A stretch of DNA of 64,000 nucleotides from Streptococcus suis (lineage in GTDB: Bacteria; Bacillota; Bacilli; Lactobacillales; Streptococcaceae): the NCBI RefSeq assembly GCF_002960445.1, contig NZ_POJD01000287.1, forward strand, positions 36,880-100,879. Reading direction: 5' to 3'. Made by a program: the position numbers and the translations under genes. This document shows positions 1 through 11,332 of this stretch, piece after piece (within the stretch, counting starts at the first letter, position 1; each line of letters starts with the position of its first letter). Under the pieces are notes generated by a model. The model did no database searches. It saw only the letters and a list, made by a program, of their open reading frames with translations, and was not told the origin of the DNA.

Positions 1-758
1 TTGACATGGACAATTTCCGAAACCAGGGACAAGGCTGGTTCCACCGAAAATGGTAATTCTAGGGTCCTCCCACTTGGGTTCATTCCGTAGAGAATATTGC
101 CCAGACGAACCAGATTAAAGACAGTGTCTGTATGCCAAATGCTGGTCGCAGAATTGCTGGCATGAACCCAGCGTGGCAAACGTGGCAAGAGAGCCAAATA
201 AGCTTTAAAGCTAGACAACTGTTCTTGGAATTGCCTTTCATCTACCTCGTCTGCTGTTGCAAAATGGGTAAAAATACCTTCTAGCTCAAACTCTAAATCA
301 TCTAACAAATCCAGAGCCTGTTGCAATTCCTCTTCACTTCGAAAACCAATTCGCCCCATACCCGTATCGATTTTTAAATGAACTGCTAAGCCTGATAAGT
401 CCTCATTTACATTTCGCGCTTGCTCCAGCCATTCTAAACTAGCAACCGTCACACTGATATTTAACTGATGGGCTAACTGTAAGAAGTGCGGAGGCACGAT
501 ACCCAAAATCAAAATCGGGTCTTCGATGCCTGCCCTGCGCAACTCTAAAGCCTCATCCAAGTTAGATACACAAAAGCCTGCTACTTTATTGGATAATCTT
601 TTAGCTACTGCAACTGCACCATGACCATAGGCATTGGCCTTAACAACCGCAAAAGCTTCTGCCTTAACCGGTAAGTGTGCCATCACCTGCTCAAGATTTC
701 CAACTATAGCGTCTAAATTGACTAGAACTTGCGTGGGGCGATGTTCACTTTCAATCAT
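1..758 (-). CDS. alr: alanine racemase, partial (3' end outside window)
   Basis: PLP-dependent alanine racemase, which makes D-alanine for peptidoglycan and teichoic acids. The ATG is at 756-758 on the minus strand and the frame stays open to base 1, so about 252 codons of a protein that is usually about 365 residues are present. The N-terminal motif [12 protein letters not shown] carries the PLP-binding lysine (K40) and is diagnostic. The start overlaps the acpS stop by 8 bases, and secA, acpS and alr follow each other on the same strand, an order common in streptococci. The missing C-terminal part should hold the catalytic tyrosine. The family assignment is firm; only completeness cannot be judged. 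Confidence 0.93.
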   Translation of the reverse strand, partial: MIESEHRPTQVLVNLDAIVGNLEQVMAHLPVKAEAFAVVKANAYGHGAVAVAKRLSNKVAGFCVSNLDEALELRRAGIEDPILILGIVPPHFLQLAHQLNISVTVASLEWLEQARNVNEDLSGLAVHLKIDTGMGRIGFRSEEELQQALDLLDDLEFELEGIFTHFATADEVDERQFQEQLSSFKAYLALLPRLPRWVHASNSATSIWHTDTVFNLVRLGNILYGMNPSGRTLELPFSVEPALSLVSEIVHV

Positions 759-1110
759 CTTTCTCCTCCAAAATAACACTGGCCTGGGCAAAATTCCCTG
801 AATGACTAATACTCAACCAAACTTTCCCTGAAAAATGGCTACAAACAATGTAAGGTGCACCACTGCTAGCATTTAAAATTTCAATTTCCCGAAAGGTCAC
901 CTTACCTATACCAGTCCCCATCGCCTTTACAAAAGCCTCTTTTGCCGCCCAACGACCTGCTAGATATTCTAGCTGACGACGTCCGTGTAGTTTTTGATAG
1001 CGTTCAAATTCCCTATCCGTGAGAATTCGTTTGGGAAAACCATCATGTTTCTGCCTGGCACGCTCAATCGCTGCTATTTCCTGAAGGTCAATTCCATATC
1101 CAACTATCAT
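751..1110 (-). CDS. acpS: holo-[acyl-carrier-protein] synthase
   Basis: Phosphopantetheinyl transferase that loads CoA-derived 4'-phosphopantetheine onto acyl carrier protein for fatty acid synthesis. The 119-residue protein has the classic AcpS motifs: GYGIDLQEI near the N-terminus with the metal-binding Asp, and [16 protein letters not shown] in the middle. The frame is open 7 codons further upstream, but I chose the start at 1110 because MIVGYGID matches the family N-terminus and a GGGAG ribosome-binding site lies about 9 bases before that ATG. It lies between secA and alr and is probably co-transcribed with alr, which it overlaps. Confidence 0.95.
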   Translation of the reverse strand: MIVGYGIDLQEIAAIERARQKHDGFPKRILTDREFERYQKLHGRRQLEYLAGRWAAKEAFVKAMGTGIGKVTFREIEILNASSGAPYIVCSHFSGKVWLSISHSGNFAQASVILEEKDD

Positions 1111-1149
1111 TGAAGAGTTTCTCCCTATCAAAAATTTTCTCTAAAATAG

Positions 1150-1183
1150 CGAAAAGGATTGGACAGCCGTCCAGTCCTTTCGT
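1150..1183 (-). terminator. hairpin downstream of secA
   Basis: On the minus strand an 11-bp stem with one mismatch (AAGGACTGGAC pairing with GTCCAATCCTT) is followed by TTTT. It lies just after the secA stop and before acpS, so it probably terminates or attenuates transcription from secA into acpS-alr. Confidence 0.6.
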
Positions 1184-1188
1184 TCTTT

Positions 1189-3714
1189 CTATTTACGGCC
1201 GTGACAATTTTTGAATTTCTTGCCAGATTGGCATGGACATGGGTCATTTCGATCCACGCCTTCAAAAGATACTTGTTCTTCTTCAGCTTGTGATTGAACC
1301 GGCATAATATTTTTGGCTGCTGTTGTATGAGCCTCTTGAGTAGCACGTTCACGCTCAATATTGTCGTGGATTTGCGCTTTCATCATCAGGCGAGTAACCT
1401 CAAATTCAATAGCACCGATCATATCATTAAACATCGTAAAGGCTTCTGATTGGTATTCTACAATAGGATTATTCTGAGCATAGCCACGCAAGCTAACTGC
1501 ATTACGCAATTGATCCAGAGCATCAATATGGTCTGTCCACTTGCTATCTACTACACGGAGAATTAGAACTTTTTGGAACTCCCGCACCCTCTCCTCATCA
1601 CGTAGTTTTTCAAGCTGTGAAGCATACACTTTCAAGGCTCGGTCATAAAGCTCATCAATGATTTCTTTTTTATTTAATCCTTCAAAGTAATAAACACTCA
1701 AAGATCCTTCATCAATCAAATTAGCATGAGCAAATTTTAGAATTCCTTCAACAGCCTCTTCTTTAGAACCAAGGAAATGCCCCTCGACTTGGCGCTCAAT
1801 TGTACGCTTGATCATAGCTTTGATTTCAGGAGATAAATCGCGATTAGATGTGATGACATCCTGACGTTGGCGGTAAATAATCTCACGCTGTTCACGCATC
1901 ACATCATCATATTGAAGAACTTGTTTACGAGAATCATAGTTATTTCCTTCAACACGCTTTTGAGCCGCTTCGACTTGACGAGTTAGCATTTTAGACTTGA
2001 TGACAGATTCTTCCTCAGTCAAGTTCATACGTTCCATAAAGACCTTGATACGTTCTGAACCAAAACGCTTCATCAAATCATCTTCTAATGAAAGATAGAA
2101 TTGCGATTCACCCGGGTCACCTTGACGACCAGAACGACCACGCAACTGATTATCAATACGGCGACTTTCATGTCGCTCAGTACCAATCACACATAGACCG
2201 CCTAGCTCCAAAACACCTGGACCTAACTTAATGTCTGTTCCACGACCTGCCATGTTGGTCGCAATGGTAACTGCTCCACGCTGACCAGCATTCATAATAA
2301 TTTGGGCCTCACGATAGTGGTTCTTAGCATTCAATACTTCGTGAGGAATTCCAGCAGCCACCAAACGTTGAGAAAGGTAATCAGACGTTTCCACAGCCAC
2401 TGTACCTACAAGTACTGGCTGACCTTTTTCATAGCGACGTTTGACATCTGCAACCACCGCATTGAACTTATACTCCAAACTTGGGTAAAGCAAATCTTCA
2501 TGGTCAATACGTTGAATTGGACGGTTGGTTGGGATTGGAATAATGCGAATGTTATAAATTTCGCGGAATTCTTCTTCTTCTGTCTTACCAGTACCTGTCA
2601 TTCCCGAAAGTTTTTTATACATACGGAATAAGTTTTGGTAGGTAATGGACGCACTAGTTTTGGATTCGTTCTGAACTGGCACACCTTCTTTAGCCTCAAT
2701 AGCTTGGTGCAGACCATCAGAATAGCGACGACCTTCCATGGTACGACCTGTAAATGGATCAATGATCATGACTTCTTGTTCGTCATTCACAAGGTAGTCC
2801 ACATCGTAGATCATAATATAGTTGGCACGAAGAGCATTGTCCAAGAAATGTGTAATGGCCACATTTTCAATATCATACAAGTTATCCAGCTTAAAGAATT
2901 TTTCAGCCTTATCAATCCCCGAATCTGATAGACCAATCGTTTTTGATGGAACATCAATGATGTAATCTTCGCTGTTCAGGGATTTAACTAGTTTATCCGC
3001 TAAGAAATAAAGTTGATTGGTTTCTGAACTCTGTGGACCAGAAACAATCAGAGGCGTACGTGCTTCGTCAATCAAGATTGAGTCTACCTCATCAACCAAG
3101 GCATAGTTGAGCGGACGTTGTACCATATCTTCCGCACGAACAACCATGTTGTCACGAAGATAGTCAAAACCGATTTCAGAGTTTGTAGAATAGGTAATAT
3201 CACAGCTATAAGCTTCACGCTTTTCAAAAGATGATTTTGCCGCCAAGTTGATTCCAACAGATAGACCTAGCCAAGAATAGAGTTGCCCCATTTCCTCTCC
3301 GTCACGAGTTGATAGGTATTCATTGACTGTAACAACGTGTACACCTTCTCCAGAAAGTGCATTTAAGTAAACTGGCATGGTCGCAGTAAGGGTTTTTCCT
3401 TCACCTGTACGCATCTCTGGCACATCACCATTATGGAGAACAATTCCACCCATAACCTGGACTTTATATGGATACAGACCTAGGACACGTTTTGCCGCTT
3501 CACGTACAACGGCAAAAGCTTCATACAATAAATCATCCAAGGATTCTCCGTTTTTATACCGCTCTTTAAACTCATTAGTCTTGGCTTGTAATTGTTCGTC
3601 GGTCAGGGCTTCCATCTCATCTGCATAAGAGAAGACCTTATCTGCCATTCTTTCAAGTTTTCTTTGTTCTCCTTTGTCATTTTCGATAAGAGAACGAAGT
3701 TTATTTGCTAACAT
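1189..3714 (-). CDS. secA: protein translocase ATPase SecA
   Basis: Motor ATPase of the Sec pathway. It binds preproteins and drives them through SecYEG. The protein has about 841 residues. It shows Walker A MRTGEGKT at about residues 101-108, the DEAD-type box [16 protein letters not shown] near residue 210, the helicase-like motif [11 protein letters not shown], and a C-terminal zinc-binding tail with [14 protein letters not shown] for SecB or ribosome contact. An in-frame ATG 9 bases further upstream directly abuts the AGGA Shine-Dalgarno. The ATG at 3714 lies 8 bases from it and fits better. A strong promoter precedes the gene. This is the housekeeping SecA; its full length argues against it being the accessory SecA2. 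Confidence 0.97.
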   Translation of the reverse strand: MLANKLRSLIENDKGEQRKLERMADKVFSYADEMEALTDEQLQAKTNEFKERYKNGESLDDLLYEAFAVVREAAKRVLGLYPYKVQVMGGIVLHNGDVPEMRTGEGKTLTATMPVYLNALSGEGVHVVTVNEYLSTRDGEEMGQLYSWLGLSVGINLAAKSSFEKREAYSCDITYSTNSEIGFDYLRDNMVVRAEDMVQRPLNYALVDEVDSILIDEARTPLIVSGPQSSETNQLYFLADKLVKSLNSEDYIIDVPSKTIGLSDSGIDKAEKFFKLDNLYDIENVAITHFLDNALRANYIMIYDVDYLVNDEQEVMIIDPFTGRTMEGRRYSDGLHQAIEAKEGVPVQNESKTSASITYQNLFRMYKKLSGMTGTGKTEEEEFREIYNIRIIPIPTNRPIQRIDHEDLLYPSLEYKFNAVVADVKRRYEKGQPVLVGTVAVETSDYLSQRLVAAGIPHEVLNAKNHYREAQIIMNAGQRGAVTIATNMAGRGTDIKLGPGVLELGGLCVIGTERHESRRIDNQLRGRSGRQGDPGESQFYLSLEDDLMKRFGSERIKVFMERMNLTEEESVIKSKMLTRQVEAAQKRVEGNNYDSRKQVLQYDDVMREQREIIYRQRQDVITSNRDLSPEIKAMIKRTIERQVEGHFLGSKEEAVEGILKFAHANLIDEGSLSVYYFEGLNKKEIIDELYDRALKVYASQLEKLRDEERVREFQKVLILRVVDSKWTDHIDALDQLRNAVSLRGYAQNNPIVEYQSEAFTMFNDMIGAIEFEVTRLMMKAQIHDNIERERATQEAHTTAAKNIMPVQSQAEEEQVSFEGVDRNDPCPCQSGKKFKNCHGRK

Positions 3715-3750
3715 ATATTTCATCCTATTTCAAGTTTTAATCAATAATCT

Positions 3751-3779
3751 ATTGTAGCAAAAAAATAGTTAATTTTCAA
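3751..3779 (-). promoter_or_regulatory. secA promoter
   Basis: Minus-strand TTGAAA, exactly 17 bases, TACAAT. The -10 lies about 36 bases upstream of the chosen secA ATG. Confidence 0.8.
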
Positions 3780-4038
3780 GGTTTGTATGATTAGTCCAAA
3801 GCATACATTGTATAAAATTAAAAATAGTGTACTGCCCTTTATCGTTTTATTCATTTTGAATATAATGTCAACTTTAATTCAGCAACACCTATATTATTCC
3901 ATCCAACACCTAAGCTCTAAAGAAATCCATTAGTAAATAGAAGTGTAAGACAAGTTAAGTAGTACGAACGAAACACAATTTCTACTATAGTCGAACATAA
4001 CTACATTTATAATTGTCAATAAACTCTTATGTGAAAAA
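3780..4038. other. AT-rich gene-free stretch between priA and secA
   Basis: About 340 bases separate priA and secA. Apart from the secA promoter and the priA terminator I see no reading frame with a plausible ribosome-binding site, no RNA gene and no clear repeat. Base composition is more AT-rich than the flanking genes. It may mark an old rearrangement point, because in several streptococci priA is followed by fmt rather than by an empty gap. Confidence 0.5.
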
Positions 4039-4072
4039 TAAAAAATGCAAGGCCTAGCCAGACCTCACATCA
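4038..4072 (-). terminator. priA terminator
   Basis: Minus-strand hairpin AGGTCT-GGCT-AGGCCT (one G-U pair) just past the priA stop, followed by a short spacer and T6. Likely an intrinsic terminator. Confidence 0.6.
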
Positions 4073-6455
4073 TATTCTGTGGTTCATTGTCAATAATCAG
4101 CCGCAAATCTTGATTTTCTCTCTCCTGTGTCCAATCCAAAATCTGATTGAGCACCTCTTCCAACCGGTCTTCATGCCGGTATTTCAAGATAATCTGGTAG
4201 TGGTAGAGATTATGGGTTCTGGCAATGGGCTTGGGCGTCGGTCCCAGGATTTGAATTGAATCTGTTAAGTGTTGACGTAGAAAGGCTACAGTTTCATAGG
4301 CTTTTTTCACGACAAATTCTTCCGACTTGTGCGAAAATGTTAATCCAACTGTGAAATAGTAAGGCGGATAGCCAAGATTTTTCCGAATGCCCATCTCATA
4401 ACGATAGAAACCTTCATAGTCCTGCTCTTTGGCAAAGGCAATAGCATAGTGGTTTGGGTTGTAGGTCTGAATTAAGACCTCCCCCTCCTTATCTGCCCGA
4501 CCAGCCCGACCAGCTACCTGAGTTAGCAACTGGAAGGTTCGCTCAGAAGAACGAAAATCAGGCAAATTGAGGGCCGTATCAGCATTGAGCACCCCAACCA
4601 AGGTGACATTTGGAAAATCCAAGCCCTTGGCAATCATCTGGGTTCCCAGAAGAATATCCGCATCTCCTCGACCAAAGCGTTCTAGTAAGTCCTCGTGAGC
4701 CCCTTTTTTCTTTGTGGTATCTACGTCCATCCGCAAAATTCTAGCCTCTGGCAAGAGCTCCTGTAACTCATCGTAGGCCTTTTGCGTACCAGTTCCATAA
4801 TAGCGAATGGAACGACTTTGACAGTTTGGACAAGTCTGGGGAATTCCTTTTTGAAAACCACAGTAGTGGCAATTCATGGTTTTTGTATCCATGTGAAGCG
4901 TTAGGGAAATATCACAGTTAGGACATTGGTCCACAGTCCCACAATCCCGACACATAACAAAAGAAGAATAGCCTCGGCGGTTCAACATAAGAACGACCTG
5001 CTCCTTACGAGCCAACTTTTCTTTTATCTTTTCAATCAAAACAGGGGTAAAATTACTAGCCTCCTGCTGACCAATGTAATCACGGAAATCCACAACTTTC
5101 ACTTCTGGAATACGAGCCAAGGGATTGGCCCTCTGGTTAAGAGTAAGTCTTCCATAAACTCCGCGACTAGCCCGAGCCCGTGTTTCAAGGCTAGGCGTAG
5201 CTGAACCCAAAACCAGAGTCGCTCGATTGTAGTCTGCCCGCAACTTTGCCACATCACGCGCATGATAGCGTGGATTGCTGTCCTGCTTGTAGGTCGCCTC
5301 ATGCTCCTCATCAATGATGATAACACCCAAATTGGTCAGAGGGGCAAAGATGGCCGAGCGAGCCCCGACAACTACTTGGGCATTGCCTGCCTCAATCTTC
5401 CGCCACTCGTCATACTTCTCTCCATCAGACAGTCCAGAGTGGAGAATGGCAACCTTCTGACCAAAACGAGAGATGAAGCGATTGGTCATCTGAGGGGTCA
5501 AGGAAATTTCAGGCACCAGCATAATAGCTGTTTTTTCCATTTTCAAGACCTGGTCAATGACCTGGAGATAGACCTCCGTCTTCCCAGAACCTGTCACTCC
5601 TTGAAGAAGAAAGGTCTGGCTTTCCTGACCGATAGAGGCTACAATCTCCCGAACCGCAATCGCCTGCTCTGGATTCAAATCCAAGGCTTGCGTTTTTTCC
5701 ACCTTATCAAAAACTCCCTGAGTCCGCAAAACTTCCTCTTCCCATACTTCTATATAGCCCTTTTCTTGGAAATAGCGGAGCGTATCAGCTGAATAGTCCA
5801 ATTTTAGATTTGAAAGGAGCTGGTCTTCCGAGTGTTCCAGCAAAAATTCCCTTAACTGCTGCCGTTTTTTAGCCCGATTACTGATTTCTGCTTCTCGTAA
5901 TTTCTCCAGACAAACCCGATACCATTTTTCTGTCTTGATTTGCTTTTTATCCTTGGCCACATAGTCAACCAAGATTTTTCCAGACTGGGCCAGACGCATG
6001 ATTTTTCCTTGCTCTTTCACGTCTAAGTCAGAAAAACGAATCTGGTCCTTATCACCGAACAGACTGACCTGCTCTGCTGTTTCCAAGCCAAGCCCCGGTC
6101 TGAGTAATTTGTCATAGGTCGAATTGAGCAAGCTGGGCAGCATGGATTTTAAGAGTGTAATTTTATAGGAGAAGACCGACTTTCTCATCTGGTCAGCCAA
6201 CCAAAATTGCTCTTGATTGAGAACAGGACTATAGTCCAAGACTTCTACAATCTCTTTCAACTCCTGCAAATCAAGCCTATCATCTTCATCAATCAAGTTA
6301 ACTACAATTCCTTGAATGAGGCGATTGCCTTTGCCAAAGGGAACATGGACTCGTACGCCAACCATGAGGCCCTCTTCCAAGTCAGCTGGAACTCGATAAG
6401 AATAAGCTTGATCCGTCTGCATCAAAGGAACGTCTACAATGACCTCTGCTAACAT
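4065..6455 (-). CDS. priA: primosomal replication protein PriA (helicase)
   Basis: Superfamily 2 3'-to-5' DNA helicase that restarts stalled replication forks by loading the replicative helicase. The 796-residue protein has the N-terminal 3'-binding domain, Walker A GVTGSGKTEVYL near residue 290, a DEEH box, and the PriA-specific zinc region with paired CxxC motifs (CRDCGTVDQCPNC, then CHYCG and CPNC). The C-terminal helicase part is intact (QVAGRAGR). GGAGG lies 4 bases before the ATG, a short spacing. It follows gmk and rpoZ on the same strand, the usual Firmicute order, but fmt and rsmB, which often come next, are absent here. Confidence 0.96.
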   Translation of the reverse strand: MLAEVIVDVPLMQTDQAYSYRVPADLEEGLMVGVRVHVPFGKGNRLIQGIVVNLIDEDDRLDLQELKEIVEVLDYSPVLNQEQFWLADQMRKSVFSYKITLLKSMLPSLLNSTYDKLLRPGLGLETAEQVSLFGDKDQIRFSDLDVKEQGKIMRLAQSGKILVDYVAKDKKQIKTEKWYRVCLEKLREAEISNRAKKRQQLREFLLEHSEDQLLSNLKLDYSADTLRYFQEKGYIEVWEEEVLRTQGVFDKVEKTQALDLNPEQAIAVREIVASIGQESQTFLLQGVTGSGKTEVYLQVIDQVLKMEKTAIMLVPEISLTPQMTNRFISRFGQKVAILHSGLSDGEKYDEWRKIEAGNAQVVVGARSAIFAPLTNLGVIIIDEEHEATYKQDSNPRYHARDVAKLRADYNRATLVLGSATPSLETRARASRGVYGRLTLNQRANPLARIPEVKVVDFRDYIGQQEASNFTPVLIEKIKEKLARKEQVVLMLNRRGYSSFVMCRDCGTVDQCPNCDISLTLHMDTKTMNCHYCGFQKGIPQTCPNCQSRSIRYYGTGTQKAYDELQELLPEARILRMDVDTTKKKGAHEDLLERFGRGDADILLGTQMIAKGLDFPNVTLVGVLNADTALNLPDFRSSERTFQLLTQVAGRAGRADKEGEVLIQTYNPNHYAIAFAKEQDYEGFYRYEMGIRKNLGYPPYYFTVGLTFSHKSEEFVVKKAYETVAFLRQHLTDSIQILGPTPKPIARTHNLYHYQIILKYRHEDRLEEVLNQILDWTQERENQDLRLIIDNEPQNMM

Positions 6456-6487
6456 AGAACCTCCTCTCTTTCAATAATTATAAGTGA

Positions 6488-6526
6488 AAAGAAACCCGGA
6501 TGGCAAAACCAACCGAGTTTTCTATT
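6488..6526 (-). terminator. hairpin between rpoZ and priA
   Basis: On the minus strand AAACTCGGTTGG pairs imperfectly with CCATCCGGGTTT across a short loop and is followed by a TC-rich tail. It could act as a partial terminator lowering priA expression relative to rpoZ. Confidence 0.5.
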
Positions 6527-6839
6527 AGATCTTTTCGCCTTCTTCTTTTTCTTTTGCGATTTGTTCTTTGATTTTCTTCTCTTCCTCTTCTGCCAAACGC
6601 TTCGCTTCTTCCGCACGGCGACGAACTGCCTCACGTTTTGCTTCTGGATCTGGGTGAATAACCACATTGCCTGATTCAATTTCTTCCAAAGCACGAAGGG
6701 TTGACTTTACGGAAGTAAATTCTTGAGTTGGTTTTGCGCCAGCTTCTAATTCATGGGCACGTTTTGCCTCAAGAATGACCAAGGAATACTTAGATGGTAC
6801 CTTGTCCAACAAGGTATCGATAGATGGTTTCAACATCAT
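6525..6839 (-). CDS. rpoZ: DNA-directed RNA polymerase omega subunit
   Basis: Small omega subunit that helps assemble and stabilise RNA polymerase. The 104-residue protein starts [14 protein letters not shown], has the family core [14 protein letters not shown], and ends in a long Glu/Lys/Arg-rich coiled tail from about residue 65, typical of streptococcal omega. Two adjacent ATGs are possible starts; the second would remove one residue. It lies between gmk and priA on the same strand. Confidence 0.94.
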   Translation of the reverse strand: MMLKPSIDTLLDKVPSKYSLVILEAKRAHELEAGAKPTQEFTSVKSTLRALEEIESGNVVIHPDPEAKREAVRRRAEEAKRLAEEEEKKIKEQIAKEKEEGEKI

Positions 6840-6871
6840 AGTTCTATTCTCTACTTTCTGTTAAGGTTCTG

Positions 6872-7607
<736 letters not shown>

Positions 7608-7611
7608 TGCA

Positions 7612-9225
7612 CTATTTAGCAATATCTGTCGCTCTTGTTTCACGAATGACAGTAATCTTGATATTTCCTGGATAATCCAAGTTATTCTCAATTTTTTCAC
7701 GAACATCGTGGGCCAAGATAGTGATTTGATCATCTGAAATTCTATTTGGATGAACAATAATCCGTACTTCACGGCCTGCTTGAATAGCATACGATTGTTT
7801 AATTCCATCGAAGCTATTAGCAATTTCTTCCAGGTCTTGTAGGCGTTTGATATAGGCCTCCATAGACTCACGGCGAGAACCTGGACGAGCTGCACTCAAG
7901 GCATCCGCTGCTGCTACAATAACTGCGATAGTACTTGTAGCCTCGACATCACCATGGTGACTGGCGATAGTGTTGACCACAATCGGATGTTCCTTGTACT
8001 TCTTAGCCAACTCTGTACCAATTTCAACGTGGCTACCATCTACCTCACGGTCAATGGCCTTACCAACATCATGGAGGAAACCTGCACGTCGAGCCAAGTT
8101 GACATTTTCACCCAACTCAGCAGCAAGGACACCTGCCAATTTAGCCACTTCAATCGAGTGACGGAGGACATTTTGACCATAAGATGTACGGAAATGCAAA
8201 CGTCCCATAATCTTAATCAAATCTGGGTGAAGGTTAGGTGCGCCAACTTCGTAAGCAGCAGCCTCGCCATACTCACGGATGCGATTGTCCATTTCCACAC
8301 GGTGCTTTTCAACCAATTCCTCAATACGAGCCGGATGAATCCGACCATCTTGAAGCAAGGTTTCCATGGTCATACGAGCAATCTCACGACGAATGGGGTC
8401 AAAACCTGATAGGACAACCACTTCCGGCGTATCATCAATGATAACATCGATACCGGTCAAACTTTCAAAGGTACGAATATTACGTCCTTCACGTCCGATA
8501 ATCCGACCTTTCATGGCATCATCTGGTAGATGAACAGAGGTAATAGTCTGCTCAGCTACATATTCACCTGAAATCCGTTGCATAGCCTGGGCCAACAAGT
8601 CCTTGGCCATCTTATCCGAACGTTCTTTGACCTCACGCTCTGCATCTCGGATTTGAGTTGCAATCTCATGTGTCAACTTATCGCGTGTATCTGTCAGGAT
8701 AATATCTTTCGCTTCTTCCTGACTGAGTGCTGCCACGCGTTCTAATTCTAGAGCCTTTTGCTCTTCCAATTTAGCAACTTCTTGCTCACGCTCATCAATG
8801 TGTTTAGATTTATCCGTTAGACTTTGTTCTTTTTGCTCCAAAGTCTTTTCTTTAGTCGTCAAATTGTCATCTTTTCGATCCAAATTGCTGGCACGTTCGG
8901 TCAAACGCACTTCAATTTGTTTCAATTCTTGACGCTCTGACTTAAATTCTTCTGCGATTTCTTCTCGGTACTTACGAGCCTCCTCCTTAGCTTCCAAGAG
9001 TAATTCTTTTTTCAAGGTCTGGCGGTCACGTTCAGCTGTTCTTAAAATAGCTTCTGCTGCTTCTTCCGCACGACCACGAACATTACTAGCTTCTTGTTCT
9101 GCATTTAAAAGGGTTAATTCTGCAGTTTCTTTTGCAGATTTCATCTTCAAAGAAATGGCAAAGTAGCCAATTACTAAACCAATGAGAGCAGAAACAAAAG
9201 TCACTACAAGTGTAATGATTTCCAT
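7612..9225 (-). CDS. rny: ribonuclease Y
   Basis: Membrane-anchored endoribonuclease that starts bulk and regulatory mRNA decay in Firmicutes lacking RNase E. The 537-residue protein has the family architecture in order: an N-terminal transmembrane helix (about residues 4-25), a long charged coiled coil (about 30-200), a KH RNA-binding domain including [15 protein letters not shown] (about 235-250), and an HD hydrolase domain with [10 protein letters not shown]. Length matches the family. It stands alone between the gmk unit and divergent luxS, with its own promoter. Confidence 0.97.
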   Translation of the reverse strand: MEIITLVVTFVSALIGLVIGYFAISLKMKSAKETAELTLLNAEQEASNVRGRAEEAAEAILRTAERDRQTLKKELLLEAKEEARKYREEIAEEFKSERQELKQIEVRLTERASNLDRKDDNLTTKEKTLEQKEQSLTDKSKHIDEREQEVAKLEEQKALELERVAALSQEEAKDIILTDTRDKLTHEIATQIRDAEREVKERSDKMAKDLLAQAMQRISGEYVAEQTITSVHLPDDAMKGRIIGREGRNIRTFESLTGIDVIIDDTPEVVVLSGFDPIRREIARMTMETLLQDGRIHPARIEELVEKHRVEMDNRIREYGEAAAYEVGAPNLHPDLIKIMGRLHFRTSYGQNVLRHSIEVAKLAGVLAAELGENVNLARRAGFLHDVGKAIDREVDGSHVEIGTELAKKYKEHPIVVNTIASHHGDVEATSTIAVIVAAADALSAARPGSRRESMEAYIKRLQDLEEIANSFDGIKQSYAIQAGREVRIIVHPNRISDDQITILAHDVREKIENNLDYPGNIKITVIRETRATDIAK

Positions 9226-9270
9226 ATTTCTACCTCTTTTTTAAATTCGATTTTCACAAAATCTGTATCT

Positions 9271-9299
9271 ATTTTACCATAATTGAACCGATTTCACAA
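9271..9299 (-). promoter_or_regulatory. rny promoter
   Basis: Minus-strand TTGTGA, 17 bases, TAAAAT with an extended -10 TG. The divergent luxS extended -10 begins 18 bases beyond its upstream edge. Confidence 0.7.
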
Positions 9300-9316
9300 T
9301 TCCAAATTAACAAATA

Positions 9317-9325
9317 TGTTATAAT
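9317..9325 (+). promoter_or_regulatory. luxS extended -10 promoter
   Basis: TGTTATAAT, a perfect extended -10, 29 bases before the luxS ATG. I see no good -35 at standard spacing, consistent with an extended -10 promoter. Confidence 0.7.
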
Positions 9326-9353
9326 AAATTCATCACATAGTTTGGAGGAACAA

Positions 9354-9836
9354 ATGAAAAAAGAAGTTACCGTTGAAAGTTTTGAATTGGACCACACTAT
9401 TGTAAAGGCTCCTTATGTCCGCATGATTTCAGAAGAAGTTGGTCCAAAAGGGGATATTATCACAAACTTTGATATCCGTCTAATTCAGCCCAATGAAAAT
9501 GCCATGGATACAGCTGGTCTGCACACCATTGAACACCTCTTGGCTAAACTCATCCGTCAGCGGATTGACGGTCTGATTGACTGCTCACCCTTTGGATGCA
9601 GAACTGGTTTTCACATGATTATGTGGGGCAAGCAAGATCCAGCAGAAATTGCTCAAGTCATCAAAGCGAGTTTGGAAGAGATCGCAGATGGCATTACTTG
9701 GGAGGATGTCCCTGGAACAACCATTGAATCCTGTGGAAACTACAAGGACCACAGCCTACATTCAGCTAAAGAGTGGGCAAAATTGATTGTTTCACAAGGT
9801 ATTTCAAGCGATGCCTTTGAAAGAAAACCGATTTAA
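9354..9836 (+). CDS. luxS: S-ribosylhomocysteine lyase LuxS
   Basis: Cleaves S-ribosylhomocysteine to homocysteine and DPD, the precursor of autoinducer-2, in the activated methyl cycle. The 160-residue protein shows the metal ligands in [12 protein letters not shown] (the two His of HxxEH) and the Cys of SCGNYKDHS, together with the catalytic Cys in the [12 protein letters not shown] segment. The ATG at 9354 has GGAGG five bases upstream; a TTG further upstream is in frame but overlaps that site. It is monocistronic, with its own promoter and a strong terminator. Confidence 0.98.
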   Translation: MKKEVTVESFELDHTIVKAPYVRMISEEVGPKGDIITNFDIRLIQPNENAMDTAGLHTIEHLLAKLIRQRIDGLIDCSPFGCRTGFHMIMWGKQDPAEIAQVIKASLEEIADGITWEDVPGTTIESCGNYKDHSLHSAKEWAKLIVSQGISSDAFERKPI

Positions 9837-9850
9837 GAAGATAGGGTATA

Positions 9851-9877
9851 AAAAAAGCGGTTCAACCGCTTTTTTTG
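9851..9877. terminator. bidirectional terminator luxS/mapZ
   Basis: AGCGGTT-C-AACCGCT stem flanked by A6 on the left and T7 on the right, between the convergent ends of luxS and mapZ. It can serve both strands. Confidence 0.85.
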
Positions 9878-9883
9878 TTTTGC

Positions 9884-11320
9884 TTAATAATCCAAGGCAT
9901 CCGAATGACCTGAGCCATTACCAACAAAGTAACCTGTCTTACAGTTAATCGAGAAGAGATAGCTACCATCCGGTGTAAACATATTGTAATAACCATTTCC
10001 GTTAATGATGTTCACTTTTTCCAAGATATATTGGTTGCCTGTAATATAACCACGCTGTTGAGAAATAGCTACAATATTTTCTAAAATACCAGGGTTGAAA
10101 GTCCAAGCTTCATTGTTGACATCGTCAATCATGGCTTGATTGTAAGGAACACGGCTGCGATCACGCTGTAGAGCAACTCCTTCTGGTACAGGAATTCCGT
10201 AAATAGTTGCTGCTCCACTAATAGCACCAACAACGCTATCATTGACTACCGCACTCTCGGTTGAGGCTGGAGCAGTGGTTTCTGCAGATGCCGAAGCAGC
10301 CTGAGAGTTTTCAGCTGGAGCAGCAACAGCTGTGGCAGAGCTAGCAGCAACTTCCTGTTGAGAACGTCCAAAATTGACAACAGAAGCCAATAAGCTATCC
10401 ACTGAGCTAATACCCGTGTTAGTAGCAGAAAGACTGGCTTCCGCTTTAACAGTGGCAGTGGTATCAATTTCACCATTTACGATAACTTCTTTATCAAATT
10501 GCCCATTGATTGCCTGAATAGCAGCAATGGCTTTTTCAAGATTATCATACTGTTCCTTGGCTTTTTTATAACTATCTGAATTTTTCTCCATCTTGTCCAA
10601 GAGGGCCTTCAACTCCGCCAATTTACCAAACTCAGAATTCTTCAACTTTGTCAAACTACTATCTGTAAAGAAGCTAGCATAGAGTTGTTCAAAGGCTAGA
10701 CTATTAGCATCTGCCGAGCTACTTGCAGTGGTCGATGTCTGACTGCTGCTTGAACTACTAGCTGTTTCCGTGGTCGATTTATTCACTGAGTTCAACCACA
10801 TGAAAGCCGTTGCTAAGATAGTGACAAAAAGAGCTGCTAAAGCTGACCAGAAATAGATTTTTTTCTTTCTATCCTTCTCAGCTTCCTCCGCCTGACCCCA
10901 ATCATCCACTTCTTGTTCTCGGGAAACAGTCGCTATACTGTCAACCACTGCCGCACCTGCAACAATTGTTTCTTCCAAAGGAGCAGTCGGTACTTCTACC
11001 TCCTCAGTCACAGCCTTGCCAACTGCAAGAATCTCATCAGTCACAGCCGTCGAAAGACTAGCTGTCTGAACATTCGTTTCTTCCCCATCGCCAGTAGGTT
11101 CTACCAGTGGCAAATGATTGACCTTGGTTTCAAATTTCTGCGACTCAATCTCTGTCCGATGTTGCTTGATATAACGATCTAAAAGACTATCATCCTCAGT
11201 CACACCTGCTTCGATTTCCTTATGTTTCTTTACGGCTTCTGCAATGGTTAAATCCTTAGCTACTTCAAAATCCAAAACTTTCTCATTTTCCAAGGGTAGC
11301 TTATTCTTATTTTCTTCCAC
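9884..11320 (-). CDS. mapZ: mid-cell-anchored protein Z (MapZ/LocZ)
   Basis: Streptococcal division-site marker that binds septal peptidoglycan and positions the FtsZ ring. The 478-residue protein has a cytoplasmic N-terminus with the conserved segment LDFEVAKDLTIAEAVKKH (about 16-33) and SLLDRYIKQHRTEIES (45-60), one transmembrane helix at about 155-177, then a Ser/Thr/Ala-rich extracellular part with a helical region (about 205-275), a low-complexity linker, and a folded C-terminal domain ending NGSGHSDALDY. Its place next to the THUMP methyltransferase, rnpB and gpsB matches the pneumococcal mapZ locus. The family is known to be phosphorylated on cytoplasmic threonines by the StkP kinase; I infer the same here. 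Confidence 0.92.
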   Translation of the reverse strand: MEENKNKLPLENEKVLDFEVAKDLTIAEAVKKHKEIEAGVTEDDSLLDRYIKQHRTEIESQKFETKVNHLPLVEPTGDGEETNVQTASLSTAVTDEILAVGKAVTEEVEVPTAPLEETIVAGAAVVDSIATVSREQEVDDWGQAEEAEKDRKKKIYFWSALAALFVTILATAFMWLNSVNKSTTETASSSSSSQTSTTASSSADANSLAFEQLYASFFTDSSLTKLKNSEFGKLAELKALLDKMEKNSDSYKKAKEQYDNLEKAIAAIQAINGQFDKEVIVNGEIDTTATVKAEASLSATNTGISSVDSLLASVVNFGRSQQEVAASSATAVAAPAENSQAASASAETTAPASTESAVVNDSVVGAISGAATIYGIPVPEGVALQRDRSRVPYNQAMIDDVNNEAWTFNPGILENIVAISQQRGYITGNQYILEKVNIINGNGYYNMFTPDGSYLFSINCKTGYFVGNGSGHSDALDY

Positions 11321-11332
11321 GATATCCTCCTA

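Noticed and set aside
5262..5792. Long open frame (176 codons) on the plus strand opposite priA.
   Set aside because: It is antisense to a well-supported gene, has no ribosome-binding site and no recognisable protein composition.
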